Shown here: piece by piece, positions 8,199 through 15,488 of the stretch | Numbering within the stretch: the stretch's first letter is position 1 | Layout: every line of letters begins with the position of its first letter | From: an uncultured Granulosicoccaceae bacterium | Lineage (GTDB): Bacteria > Pseudomonadota > Gammaproteobacteria > CALCKW01 | DNA: 22,710 bases | Assembly (NCBI GenBank): GCA_937941555.1 | Contig: CALDHJ010000454.1 | Span: 1-22,710, forward strand | Direction: 5' to 3' | The notes under the pieces: model-generated | Database searches by the model: none | Told to the model about the DNA's origin: nothing | The model's input: the letters and a program-made list of their open reading frames with translations, nothing else | Position numbers and translations under genes: made by a program

Positions 8199-8404
8199 CG
8201 CTATCTCCTTGTTGGTCAGGTTTGGGTCGACAGACACCAAATCACGCGTCTTGAGACCGGCCGGTCGGGCAAAGGTTCGTTTGCGTCAACACAACTGGTG
8301 GCGTGTTGCCGATGTATGAGGCAGTACGCGAGCTGCAATTCCGGCGTGCATACCATCTGGCGAAGTGACCAATGCCTTGGCGAAGCACCACCGTGGAAAG
8401 CCGC
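8199..8404. other. Intergenic region between the SDR and signal peptidase genes, with a 12-bp palindrome
   Basis: About 205 bp without a supported gene. It contains the lepB ribosome-binding site and a perfect 12-bp palindrome, GACCGGCCGGTC (8255-8266), about 57 bp upstream of the lepB start. I see no convincing promoter hexamers or terminator. The palindrome could be an operator or a chance GC-rich symmetry. Confidence 0.4.
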
Positions 8405-9004
8405 TTACTCGACGATGATCACCTTGCCCGTGCCAGGGCCTTCAACGCTCTTGATGTAAGCAAGCCCGACCCGTTGTGCGGAAACGCGTTCGTGGCCGGG
8501 GAAAAAGGCTCCGTACCGCGCCTCGGACACATCGAGCAAACCGGGACTGACGACATTGATTCGAATGCCGCGGGGCATTTCGATAGCAGAGCCGACAACA
8601 AACCCCCCAAGCGCCCCGTTCGCCGTTGCGGCACCGGCGCCCGACCGAATCGGATCGCGATCGAGTACACCGCTCGTGAGGGTGAACGACCCGCCATCGT
8701 TGACCCAGTTCAAACCCTCGAGAACCACATTGATCTGCCCCATGACTTTGTCGGTCAATCCAAACATGAATTGGTCGTGAGTAAATTCCGACAAGGGTCC
8801 GAAATGAACGTTGCCGGCAGCGCACACGACGGCGTCCACCTTGCCAATTTTCTGATACATCTCGACGATAGAATCGCGATCAGAGATGTCGGCGTTGATG
8901 TGGGTGCCTCGCCGACTCACCTCAACAATCTCATGGGAGGGCGACAACGCCTCCAGCGCGGCTCGACCAATATCGCCGGTCGATCCGATAAGCAGTACCT
9001 TCAT
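8405..9004 (-). CDS. SDR-fold protein lacking the catalytic Tyr-Lys pair
   Basis: From the ATG at 9004 the product is 199 residues, starting MKVLLIGSTGDIG, a clear Rossmann dinucleotide-binding motif (Gly at 7, 10 and 13). CAAG at 61-64 replaces the usual NNAG, and TLTSG supplies the Ser at about 111. Where a classical SDR has YxxxK the sequence reads GAATANGAL, with neither residue. INVVSPGLL follows normally. This matches the Lin1944-like SDR subgroup, described as lacking the standard active site. It may bind NAD(P) without ordinary oxidoreductase chemistry. It is shorter than a typical 250-residue SDR. A candidate promoter lies 40-68 bp upstream. No neighbour suggests a pathway. Confidence 0.85.
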   Translation of the reverse strand: MKVLLIGSTGDIGRAALEALSPSHEIVEVSRRGTHINADISDRDSIVEMYQKIGKVDAVVCAAGNVHFGPLSEFTHDQFMFGLTDKVMGQINVVLEGLNWVNDGGSFTLTSGVLDRDPIRSGAGAATANGALGGFVVGSAIEMPRGIRINVVSPGLLDVSEARYGAFFPGHERVSAQRVGLAYIKSVEGPGTGKVIIVE

Positions 9005-9043
9005 GCCGTCCAATCCTGTGTGCCACCCGAAGCGGATGGGTTC

Positions 9044-9072
9044 ACTCTACGTTCGCGGTAGACACCAATCAA
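9044..9072 (-). promoter_or_regulatory. Candidate sigma-70 promoter for the SDR gene
   Basis: On the minus strand TTGATT (9072-9067) is separated by exactly 17 bp from TAGAGT (9049-9044). Each hexamer matches the consensus at four of six positions. The expected transcription start falls about 30 bp before the SDR ATG at 9004. This rests on sequence match alone. Confidence 0.35.
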
Positions 9073-9144
9073 ATTCCAGACACAATGGCGTGCAGTCGGT
9101 TATCGAACTAAATACATCCGGCAGTAGATGTGCTTGGGAGATTG

Positions 9145-10665
9145 TCAATCGCCGTCAGCGACACCCGCCGCCCGCAGCCGCGCACGACGGCGGCGGTAGC
9201 TCGGCAACACGATCAGGATCAGTGCAAGGGTCAGTAACGCGAGGGTCATCGGCCGCTCCCAGACAAAGGCCATGCCGTCGTAGAGTTGCATCGCCCGCGA
9301 GAAATTGTTCTCGAGCAGTGGCCCGAGGATGAAACCGATCAGGAGCGGTGCCAAGGGGTAGTCGGCGAAACGCAAGAGCGTGGCACACACCCCGAATCCC
9401 ACGAGCAACAGCAATTCGGTGGCGTTGTTCTGGCCGATGTAGGCCCCCATCAATGTAAAAAAGAGAATGAAGGGGATCAGATAGTTGCGCGGCACCGACA
9501 GGACTTTCGCGATGTAGGGAATCAGTGGCAGGTTCAGGACCAACAGTACGAGGTTGCCAAGATACATCGAGATGATCACTGCCCAGAAGATCTCCGGCTC
9601 ATCAATCATCAAGCGCGGCCCCGGGCTAACGTTCAGTGCGATCAGCGCGCCAAGCAGGATGGCCGTGGTGCCGGAGCCTGGAATGCCGAGCGTCAGAAGT
9701 GGCACAAAGGAGCCAGTGGCCGCAGCGTTGTTCGCACTTTCTGGTGCGGCAACACCCTTGACCGAACCCTTGCCGAATTGCTCCTGCTCTTCCTTGGAGG
9801 CGATGTTGCGCTCCACCGCGTAACCGAGAAAGGACGCTATCGTCGCGCCCGCGCCGGGCAACACGCCAATGAAAAAACCCTGCAGCGACTGACGCCCGAT
9901 GACCGGCGCAATGCGCTTCGCCTCATCGCGTGTAATGCGCAGATTGGTGATCTCGCCGCTGTCGCCGTCACCGGTCTTCGAGCGGTTGGGGTCGAGCACG
10001 AGGTAGATCGCCTCGGGTAGCGCGAACATGGCCATGGCAAGGGTAATAAAGCCGAAGCCCGACTGCAGGTCCATGACGCCCATGGTGAATCGTGGCGCGT
10101 TGAACAACACGCCCTCACCGACGGTCGCCATGATCAGACCGAGGAAGGTCATCAGCAGCGCCTTGCACACCTGACCGGTGCCAGCAAAGGCCGCGATCGC
10201 CGAGAGGCCCACGACCATCAACGCAAAATATTCGGCCGAGTGGAACAGCAGTGCCACCGACGCGAGTGCCGGCGCAAAAATCATCAACAGGATCGCGCCG
10301 ATGGTGCCACCGGCGAAGCTCGCTATCGCAGCCACGGTCAGGGCCTTGCCAGCCTGGCCCTTGCGCGCCAACGGGTAGCCGTCGAAGCTTGTCGCGACCG
10401 TCGACGCCACCCCGGGCGCGTTGATCAGAATCGACGATGTAGAGCCCCCGAAGACCGCGCCGTAGTAGACGCCGGCGAGCAGAATCAGCGCCGTGGATGG
10501 GTCGCCGATCGTGATGGCGATGGGGATCATGATCGCGATGATCGACATGGGCCCCAAACCCGGCAGCATGCCGATGAATGTACCGACCAGACAGCCGGCA
10601 ATCACGATCAGGATGTTGGTGACGCTGAAGGCTGTCGACAGCCCGGCAAGAAGTCCTTCGAGCAT
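9145..10665 (-). CDS. tctA: Tripartite tricarboxylate transporter, large permease subunit TctA
   Basis: This 506-residue inner-membrane protein is the main permease of a TTT-family solute importer. It has about a dozen hydrophobic segments and the family motifs GTFIGMLPGLGP near residue 29 and GVYYGAVFGGSTSSILINAPG near residue 66. A second, inverted-looking copy of the pattern appears as FFIGVLPGAGATIASFLGY and LTLGIPGSGTTAILLGAL, consistent with internal duplication. The C-terminus is Arg-rich and cytosolic. The ATG at 10665 has GAGG five bases upstream, overlapping the tctB stop codon. It is the last gene of the tctC-tctB-tctA operon. The substrate is likely a di- or tricarboxylate or another small organic acid; the sequence does not say which. 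Confidence 0.95.
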   Translation of the reverse strand: MLEGLLAGLSTAFSVTNILIVIAGCLVGTFIGMLPGLGPMSIIAIMIPIAITIGDPSTALILLAGVYYGAVFGGSTSSILINAPGVASTVATSFDGYPLARKGQAGKALTVAAIASFAGGTIGAILLMIFAPALASVALLFHSAEYFALMVVGLSAIAAFAGTGQVCKALLMTFLGLIMATVGEGVLFNAPRFTMGVMDLQSGFGFITLAMAMFALPEAIYLVLDPNRSKTGDGDSGEITNLRITRDEAKRIAPVIGRQSLQGFFIGVLPGAGATIASFLGYAVERNIASKEEQEQFGKGSVKGVAAPESANNAAATGSFVPLLTLGIPGSGTTAILLGALIALNVSPGPRLMIDEPEIFWAVIISMYLGNLVLLVLNLPLIPYIAKVLSVPRNYLIPFILFFTLMGAYIGQNNATELLLLVGFGVCATLLRFADYPLAPLLIGFILGPLLENNFSRAMQLYDGMAFVWERPMTLALLTLALILIVLPSYRRRRARLRAAGVADGD

Positions 10666-10672
10666 GGCGGCC

Positions 10673-11155
10673 TCAGTTAAGGAAGAGCGGTAATGGGCTC
10701 AGGAAAATCCCGAGCACTTCGTTCACCAGGTACCAGATGAACCCGGCGGCAATCGCGGACACAGTCGCCATCAGCAACAGCCTTCGCTCGCCGAGCAGGA
10801 AGCTGCCCAGAAAGAGAAACGCGAAGGTCGAGGCGAGAAACCCGAGCGGCCGCAACAACAACGCGTACGCCACCATCAGACCGAGCAGCATCAGCGCCTG
10901 ACCAAACTTGTATTGTCCCAGCCGGGTGACGTCGATGTCGTTCTGACCGGCACCGGCTGCCTTCTCGATGCCGAAGATGATTGCCAGCGACAACACGATG
11001 CCTCCAACGGCCAGCACCTTCGGAAAACTCGACGGCCATATCGGGCTGCGCCGCATGATCGGGGGCAGCAATTCATCCATGGTGAAAAACGCGGTGTAGC
11101 CATAGGCGATACACACCACCAGAATCACAATGGCAATCCATCGATCCAGCGCCAT
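10673..11155 (-). CDS. tctB: Tripartite tricarboxylate transporter, small permease subunit TctB
   Basis: This 160-residue protein has four predicted membrane helices (about residues 8-28, 45-62, 84-110 and 120-150), matching TctB length and topology. It partners TctA in the inner membrane. The ATG at 11155 has AAGGA seven bases upstream. That ribosome-binding site directly abuts the T-tract of the terminator in the tctC-tctB gap, so a transcript reading past the hairpin is immediately competent for tctB translation. tctA starts seven bases beyond the tctB stop. Sequence conservation in this subunit is low, so the assignment rests largely on topology and on its place between tctC and tctA. Confidence 0.9.
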   Translation of the reverse strand: MALDRWIAIVILVVCIAYGYTAFFTMDELLPPIMRRSPIWPSSFPKVLAVGGIVLSLAIIFGIEKAAGAGQNDIDVTRLGQYKFGQALMLLGLMVAYALLLRPLGFLASTFAFLFLGSFLLGERRLLLMATVSAIAAGFIWYLVNEVLGIFLSPLPLFLN

Positions 11156-11167
11156 GACAACGTCCTT

Positions 11168-11201
11168 AAAAAAAACCCGGCCGACGGGCAGTCAGGCCGG
11201 G
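11168..11201 (-). terminator. Intrinsic terminator/attenuator between tctC and tctB
   Basis: Read on the minus strand, CCCGGCC and GGCCGGG (11201-11195 and 11182-11176) form a 7-bp GC-only stem around a 12-base loop, followed at once by eight T residues (11175-11168). It lies about 30 bp downstream of the tctC stop and just before the tctB ribosome-binding site. Partial termination here would make much more binding protein than permease, the usual need of such transporters. Confidence 0.85.
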
Positions 11202-11231
11202 CTGTTAGGGCAAACGCGGTTCAGCGCGTGA

Positions 11232-12206
11232 TCAGAGGAAGCCCAACTTGCGCATCAGATCACCGATCACCTGCTCCTGCTCTTCGAGGAAAGTGCGGAA
11301 ATCATCGCCGTTGTTGTGGATGTTGACCCAACCGTTGCGAGCACGCACTTCTTCCCACTCGGGGGTGTCGTACATCTTGGTCAGAGCATCCTGGTAGGCC
11401 GCCAAAGTGTCGGCTGGCAGATCGGGTGCAGCAAAGAATCCACGCCAGTTGACGAAGGTTGTATCGTTGCCCTGCTCCTTCATGGTCGGCGCATCGGCAA
11501 ACGCGTCAACGCGCTCTTCAGACGTCACACCGATGATGCGCACTTCACCCGCTTTCGCGAGCTCAACCGCCTCGGAGAAACCGGTAGACACTGCCTGCAC
11601 TTCGCCTGACAACAAGCCGGCCATGGTCGCGCCGCCGCCGTCATAGGGCACGTACTTCATCGACACCGGGTCCGCACCTGCAGTCTGGAAGACCATGGCA
11701 GCGACTAGGTGATCCATGCCACCGGGTACCGATCCGCCGCCAATCGCAACACCACTCGGGTCGGCGTTGAACGCGGAGATCAGACCGTTGAGGTCCTGAA
11801 TATCCCCGTCGGCCGGAACGACCAGTGCGGCGTAGTCACCGATGGTGCCGGCGACCAGCGTGAGATCGCGGAAGCTCTGCGGAAACACACCAGTCAGCGA
11901 ACGGATCACGATGGGCGTGGAGTTGACCATCATGGTGCCGTGGTTGGAGGCCGCATTTTCGATCAGGTAGCCGATCGCCTTGCCACCGCCGCCGCCGGAC
12001 ATGTTCTCGTAGGACGCGGAGCCCACGAGGCCCGCTTTGGTCAGGGCTTCGCCTGTTCCGCGCGCCGTGCCGTCCCAGCCACCACCGGCGCCGCCGGGGA
12101 TGAGGAAATGCACCGAATCAACCACCGGCGCCGCCTGTGCGGTTGCGCCAACGGCCGCAAAAACCGCTGCAACAACAAGTTGTTGCGTCTTTTTAAACAT
12201 TTTCAT
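11232..12206 (-). CDS. tctC: TTT-family periplasmic solute-binding protein TctC
   Basis: The frame is open back to 12521, but that extension overlaps the divergent regulator gene and has no family resemblance. The ATG at 12206 has GGAGG about eight bases upstream and starts a Sec signal peptide (MKMFKK, hydrophobic core, cleavage near AQA-APVV). The precursor is 324 residues. After cleavage come the typical TctC features: an N-terminal strand with FLIPGGAGGGWDGTARGTGEAL, then the ligand-loop region VAGTIGDYAALVVPADGDIQDLNGLI, GGGSVPGGMDHLVA and VKYVPYDGGG-like positions. It captures the solute in the periplasm and delivers it to TctAB. In Bordetella a related binding protein also signals to its sensor kinase. 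Here a TctE-type kinase is encoded divergently. Confidence 0.95.
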   Translation of the reverse strand: MKMFKKTQQLVVAAVFAAVGATAQAAPVVDSVHFLIPGGAGGGWDGTARGTGEALTKAGLVGSASYENMSGGGGGKAIGYLIENAASNHGTMMVNSTPIVIRSLTGVFPQSFRDLTLVAGTIGDYAALVVPADGDIQDLNGLISAFNADPSGVAIGGGSVPGGMDHLVAAMVFQTAGADPVSMKYVPYDGGGATMAGLLSGEVQAVSTGFSEAVELAKAGEVRIIGVTSEERVDAFADAPTMKEQGNDTTFVNWRGFFAAPDLPADTLAAYQDALTKMYDTPEWEEVRARNGWVNIHNNGDDFRTFLEEQEQVIGDLMRKLGFL

Positions 12207-12262
12207 CACAATGACCTCCTGAGGGCGTATTGACTGCGTGCACAATAATGCTGCAGTGGCCA

Positions 12263-12291
12263 ATGATACTGCCACACCTCCCTGACACCAG
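12263..12291 (-). promoter_or_regulatory. Candidate tctC promoter overlapping the direct repeat
   Basis: On the minus strand TATCAT (12268-12263) is a good -10 candidate. The sequence 17 bp upstream is CTGGTG, a poor -35 that lies inside the CCTGACACC direct repeat. A weak -35 overlapped by a regulator site is what an activator-dependent OmpR-family promoter looks like. Only sequence similarity supports it. Confidence 0.35.
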
Positions 12292-12300
12292 CCTGACACC
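12281..12300 (+). promoter_or_regulatory. 11-bp-phased direct repeat, probable response-regulator site
   Basis: CCTGACACC occurs at 12281-12289 and again at 12292-12300, centre to centre 11 bp. A weaker third unit (TGCCACACC, 12270-12278) keeps the same phase. It lies between tctC and the response-regulator gene, ending three bases before that gene's ATG and occupying the place of its ribosome-binding site. OmpR-family dimers bind tandem half-sites about one helical turn apart. A near copy occurs at 15432-15451. Confidence 0.55.
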
Positions 12301-12303
12301 GCC

Positions 12304-12969
12304 ATGCGCTTTTTGCTTGTAGAAGACAGCGACGACATCGGACACGCCGTCAGCGCACGGCTGAGCGACCAGGGGCACGCCATCGACTGGGTGACCACCC
12401 TCGCCGACGCCGACGCGGTGCTGGCCGCGAGCGACGTCGACCTGATCGTGCTCGATATCATGTTGCCGGACGGAGACGGTCGAGACTTCCTCGCCCGCCA
12501 CCGGGCGCGAGCCGACACCACCCCCGTGCTTGTGCTGACCGCACGCAGTCAGGTCTCCGACCGCGTGAGCGTGCTCGACCTCGGCGCAGACGACTACCTC
12601 ACCAAACCGTTCGATCTCGACGAACTCGACGCCCGCTGCCGTGCACTGATACGCCGCAGCGGCGGCACAGCGCAAGAGCACTTCAGCGCCGACAACCTGC
12701 ACTACGAACCGCAATCGGCGCGCTTGCAAATCGGTGATTCCACGCGCACTTTGCGCAACCGAGAAAACCGCTTGCTCGAGGTCTTTTTCCGCTCCCACGG
12801 GCGCGTATTGTCCAAGGCCCAGCTGCTCGACCGCCTGTTCTCGCTCGACGCCGACGTCTCGGAAAACACCATCGAAGTCTATGTCGGACGGCTACGCCAA
12901 CACCTCGAAGGCAGCGGTGTGCGCATTGAAACGGTTCGCGGTGCCGGCTACCGCCTCAGCGACCGATGA
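12304..12969 (+). CDS. tctD: OmpR-family response regulator, TctD-like
   Basis: The 221-residue protein has a receiver domain (about residues 1-115) with the acidic pair Glu7/Asp8, phosphoacceptor Asp51 in LIVLDIMLPDGDG, Thr79 in VLTARS and Lys101 in LTKPFD. A winged-helix DNA-binding domain follows (about 125-220), with RTLRNRENRLLEVF and a C-terminal hairpin ending RGAGYRL. The divergent tctCBA operon and the overlapping TctE-type kinase make it the likely transcriptional regulator of this transporter. There is no convincing Shine-Dalgarno before the ATG; the CCTGACACC repeat sits there instead, so autoregulation is plausible. Its stop overlaps the next start (ATGA). The symbol is assigned by context and similarity; QseB/PmrA-like regulators are close relatives. 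Confidence 0.85.
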   Translation: MRFLLVEDSDDIGHAVSARLSDQGHAIDWVTTLADADAVLAASDVDLIVLDIMLPDGDGRDFLARHRARADTTPVLVLTARSQVSDRVSVLDLGADDYLTKPFDLDELDARCRALIRRSGGTAQEHFSADNLHYEPQSARLQIGDSTRTLRNRENRLLEVFFRSHGRVLSKAQLLDRLFSLDADVSENTIEVYVGRLRQHLEGSGVRIETVRGAGYRLSDR

Positions 12970-14369
12970 GTGAGGTCTACACCAGCCGCTCGCTCCGCAG
13001 CCGCCTGCTGACCCTGCTCGGCATCGCCTTTCTGCTGCTTGCCTTGGGCTTGTATTTCGGCACGCGTGCGATCGCAGAGAACGCTGCAGACCTCACACAG
13101 GACCACACCCTCTCCGCATCGTTGAACGCCGTAGCAGAACAATTGAGCGTGGTGGACGGTGAAATCAGTGTGGACCTTCCCTATGCAGCCCTGGCCCTAC
13201 TGGGCGCGGCCGGCGACGACCGCGTGTTCTACCGTGTGAGCCGCGAGCCCGGCGGCGAACTGACCGGCTACCCCGACCTCCCACACGGCGACACCCGCGA
13301 ACCCAACCAACCGGTTTTCAACACCACACAGTTCAGAGGCGATGCCGTGCGCGTAGCCACCACCCACCGCCAGGTATTCGATCGCATTGGCGTCTCTCGC
13401 GTAACGCTGTCCATCGCCCAGAGCCGCGACAGCCGAACGGACATCATTGACGGCGTCGCACGCAACGCCGCCGTCATGGGGGTGGTGTTCCTGCTGTGTG
13501 CCACAGCACTCGCCTGGTTCGCCAGCGGCAATGCGCTGGCACCGCTTCGCAAACTGAGCCTTGCCCTTGGCACGCGCCAACCGCACGACACGCGCGCTCT
13601 GCAACTGACCGTCCCGCAGGAAGTGGCGCCGGTAGTGCAGGCCCTGAACGGATTTCTCAGTCGGCTGCGCACCAACCTCACCAACACCGAGACCCTGATC
13701 GCCGACGCAGCCCACCGCGTTCGCACACCCCTCACCGCCGTCAAGGCACAGGCGCAGCTCGCGCTGCAGCACAGCGAGGATGATACCCAGCGTCAACGGC
13801 TGAGAAACCTCTTGCGCGCCGTGGACCAGACAGCGCGGTCTACCAACCAGATCCTCGACCACGCCATGGTCACCTTTCGCAGCGACGGTTTCACGCGCGG
13901 CGAACGCCGGGAGCGTACAGACATCTGCGCGCTGGTTGCAAAAACACTCAAGGAGCTGCACTACACAGCCGAACTGCGCGACATCAATTTTGACACCAGC
14001 CTCCCCACCAGTCCGCTCTGGCTGCACGCCGACCCGATACTCGTGACCGAGGCCGTGCGCAATGTGGTCGACAACGCCATCAAGTACTCTCCCCCCGAGA
14101 GCACAATCACCGTCGAACTCACCGCATCTGCACACGGAGCCGATCTGCTGATCGCCGACCGCGGCTGCGGCATCGCCGTCGCCGAGCACGACCGGGTTCG
14201 CGAACGCTTCGTGCGCGGCAGCAACGCGGGCAAGGTGGTCGGATCCGGGCTCGGCCTGACGATCGTGCAGAACGTCATGGCCACTCATAATGGCCGCTTG
14301 CACTTTGCCACCCGGCCCGGCGGCGGCACCCGCGTCACACTGCACTTCCCAACCGAGCCGACCCCGTGA
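12966..14369 (+). CDS. tctE: Sensor histidine kinase, TctE-like
   Basis: This 467-residue inner-membrane kinase starts at an ATG overlapping the regulator stop by four bases. Membrane helix 1 (about residues 14-35) and helix 2 (about 168-188) enclose a periplasmic domain of about 130 residues of 2CSK_N type, as in TctE. A short linker leads to HisKA with DAAHRVRTPLTAVKA, phosphoacceptor His250. Position +1 is Arg where most HisKA kinases have Glu, a pattern I believe recurs in this subfamily. The ATPase domain has the N-box with Asn370 (NVVDNAIKYSP), DRGCGIA (about 398) and GSGLGLTIV (about 427). The periplasmic domain may contact TctC or the binding protein encoded next. The call is by architecture and context. 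Confidence 0.88.
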   Translation: MSEVYTSRSLRSRLLTLLGIAFLLLALGLYFGTRAIAENAADLTQDHTLSASLNAVAEQLSVVDGEISVDLPYAALALLGAAGDDRVFYRVSREPGGELTGYPDLPHGDTREPNQPVFNTTQFRGDAVRVATTHRQVFDRIGVSRVTLSIAQSRDSRTDIIDGVARNAAVMGVVFLLCATALAWFASGNALAPLRKLSLALGTRQPHDTRALQLTVPQEVAPVVQALNGFLSRLRTNLTNTETLIADAAHRVRTPLTAVKAQAQLALQHSEDDTQRQRLRNLLRAVDQTARSTNQILDHAMVTFRSDGFTRGERRERTDICALVAKTLKELHYTAELRDINFDTSLPTSPLWLHADPILVTEAVRNVVDNAIKYSPPESTITVELTASAHGADLLIADRGCGIAVAEHDRVRERFVRGSNAGKVVGSGLGLTIVQNVMATHNGRLHFATRPGGGTRVTLHFPTEPTP

Positions 14370-15436
14370 AAACGCTTCTGACCCTGCTGTGCCTCTCGCT
14401 TCTGACCCTGGGCACCCGAGCAGCGGAGCCGTCCGTGCCGTTCGCCATCGAGGCACACCGATTCATGCCGGCACAGGCGCCGGGGGACACACTTGATATC
14501 GCAAGCTCGGCTGATCTCTCCCTCTTCCTGCCAGTGCTCGAGGGGTTCCAGGCCGCTGCACCATCCATTGCGATCAACTACTACCAGGCCTCCAGCCTGG
14601 AGGTGAACCGTGCCGCCGGTGCAGAGGCGGGCATCGACCTCCTGATCAGTTCCGCGATGGACCTGCAGACCAAACTTGCCAACGACGGTGCGGCGCAACC
14701 CTGGCGCTCGATCGCCACGGCCCGCTTGCCAGCCTGGGCGCGGTGGCGAGACCGCGTGATCGCGTTTACCGAAGAGCCCATCGTGATCGTCGCGCGACGT
14801 GACGCCTTCGACGGCACGCTGCCGCGTACCCGCAGCGACTTGATGAACCGATTACGCGATTCGCAAGACCGCTACCGCGGCCGCCTCATCACCTACGATC
14901 TTCGCGCGAGCGGTGCGGCCTACCTGATGGCAACGCAGGACACCCGGCACGGCAGCGCGTTCTGGGGCCTATCCGAGTTGATGGGCGCACTCGAAACCCA
15001 GCTCGTGTGTTGTTCGGGGAGCATGATCGACGCAATCCTGAACGGCGACGCCGATATTGCCTACAACGTCTTGGGCTCCTACGCCGAACAGCGTTTGTCC
15101 GCTCTGCCCGACGGCCATCCCGGTTTCGACATCATCAAACCCGAGGACTACACGCTCCTGATGTTGCGCAGCGCCCTGATCCCGGTCGACGCGGATGCCA
15201 GCGACGCCGCCGGGCAGTTCATCGATTTCCTGCTGTCAGACACGGGCCGCACGCTGTTGCGCGAGCGCGCCGGTCTGCCCCCGCTGCCGGTCGGCGACGC
15301 TGCCCGCCCGCCATCGAGTCGCCCGATCAAGCTCGGGCCCGGCTTGCTGGTATTTCTCGACCGCTTGAAGAAAAAGCACTTTTTGCAAACCTGGATGGAC
15401 GCAACCCAACAGGCCCGCGACACCGCTGAGCCCTGA
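14366..15436 (+). CDS. Periplasmic solute-binding protein cotranscribed with the two-component system
   Basis: The GTG start overlaps the kinase stop by four bases (GTGA), giving 356 residues. A signal peptide (MKTLLTLLCLSLLTLGTRAA) precedes a type-2 periplasmic-binding fold with DTLDIASSADLSLFLPVLEGF, EAGIDLLISSAMDLQTKL and NGDADIAYNVLGSYAEQR, as in iron(III)/phosphoglycerate-type (AfuA/PgtC-like) binding proteins. No permease or ATPase of an ABC transporter lies nearby. The tight overlap with the kinase suggests it acts as a ligand sensor presenting its solute to the kinase, as PgtC does in the Pgt system. A pair of adjacent Cys in QLVCCSGS is unusual for a periplasmic protein. The ligand is unknown. 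Confidence 0.85.
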   Translation: MKTLLTLLCLSLLTLGTRAAEPSVPFAIEAHRFMPAQAPGDTLDIASSADLSLFLPVLEGFQAAAPSIAINYYQASSLEVNRAAGAEAGIDLLISSAMDLQTKLANDGAAQPWRSIATARLPAWARWRDRVIAFTEEPIVIVARRDAFDGTLPRTRSDLMNRLRDSQDRYRGRLITYDLRASGAAYLMATQDTRHGSAFWGLSELMGALETQLVCCSGSMIDAILNGDADIAYNVLGSYAEQRLSALPDGHPGFDIIKPEDYTLLMLRSALIPVDADASDAAGQFIDFLLSDTGRTLLRERAGLPPLPVGDAARPPSSRPIKLGPGLLVFLDRLKKKHFLQTWMDATQQARDTAEP

Positions 15437-15463
15437 CACCACCCTGACGCATTATGGTATTCT
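15432..15463 (+). promoter_or_regulatory. Direct repeat and candidate promoter upstream of the rhodanese/MBL gene
   Basis: CCTGACACC (15432-15440) is followed at exactly 11 bp by CCTGACGCA (15443-15451), matching the 12281-12300 repeat. TATTCT at 15458-15463 could be a -10, which would place the repeat over the -35 region. The site begins inside the 3' end of the binding-protein gene, at its stop codon. I infer control by the TctD-like regulator; the promoter hexamer itself is weakly supported. Confidence 0.45.
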
Positions 15464-15488
15464 GTTTTTTGAATATCAGGATGCCGCC

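Noticed and set aside
12207..12521. An N-terminal extension of tctC by 105 codons
   Set aside because: The extension reads through the intergenic region and antisense to the regulator. The signal peptide and GGAGG ribosome-binding site place the start at 12206.
13197..14456. A 419-codon open frame on the minus strand opposite the sensor kinase
   Set aside because: The plus-strand kinase has all HisKA and ATPase motifs, and the antisense translation has no family features.
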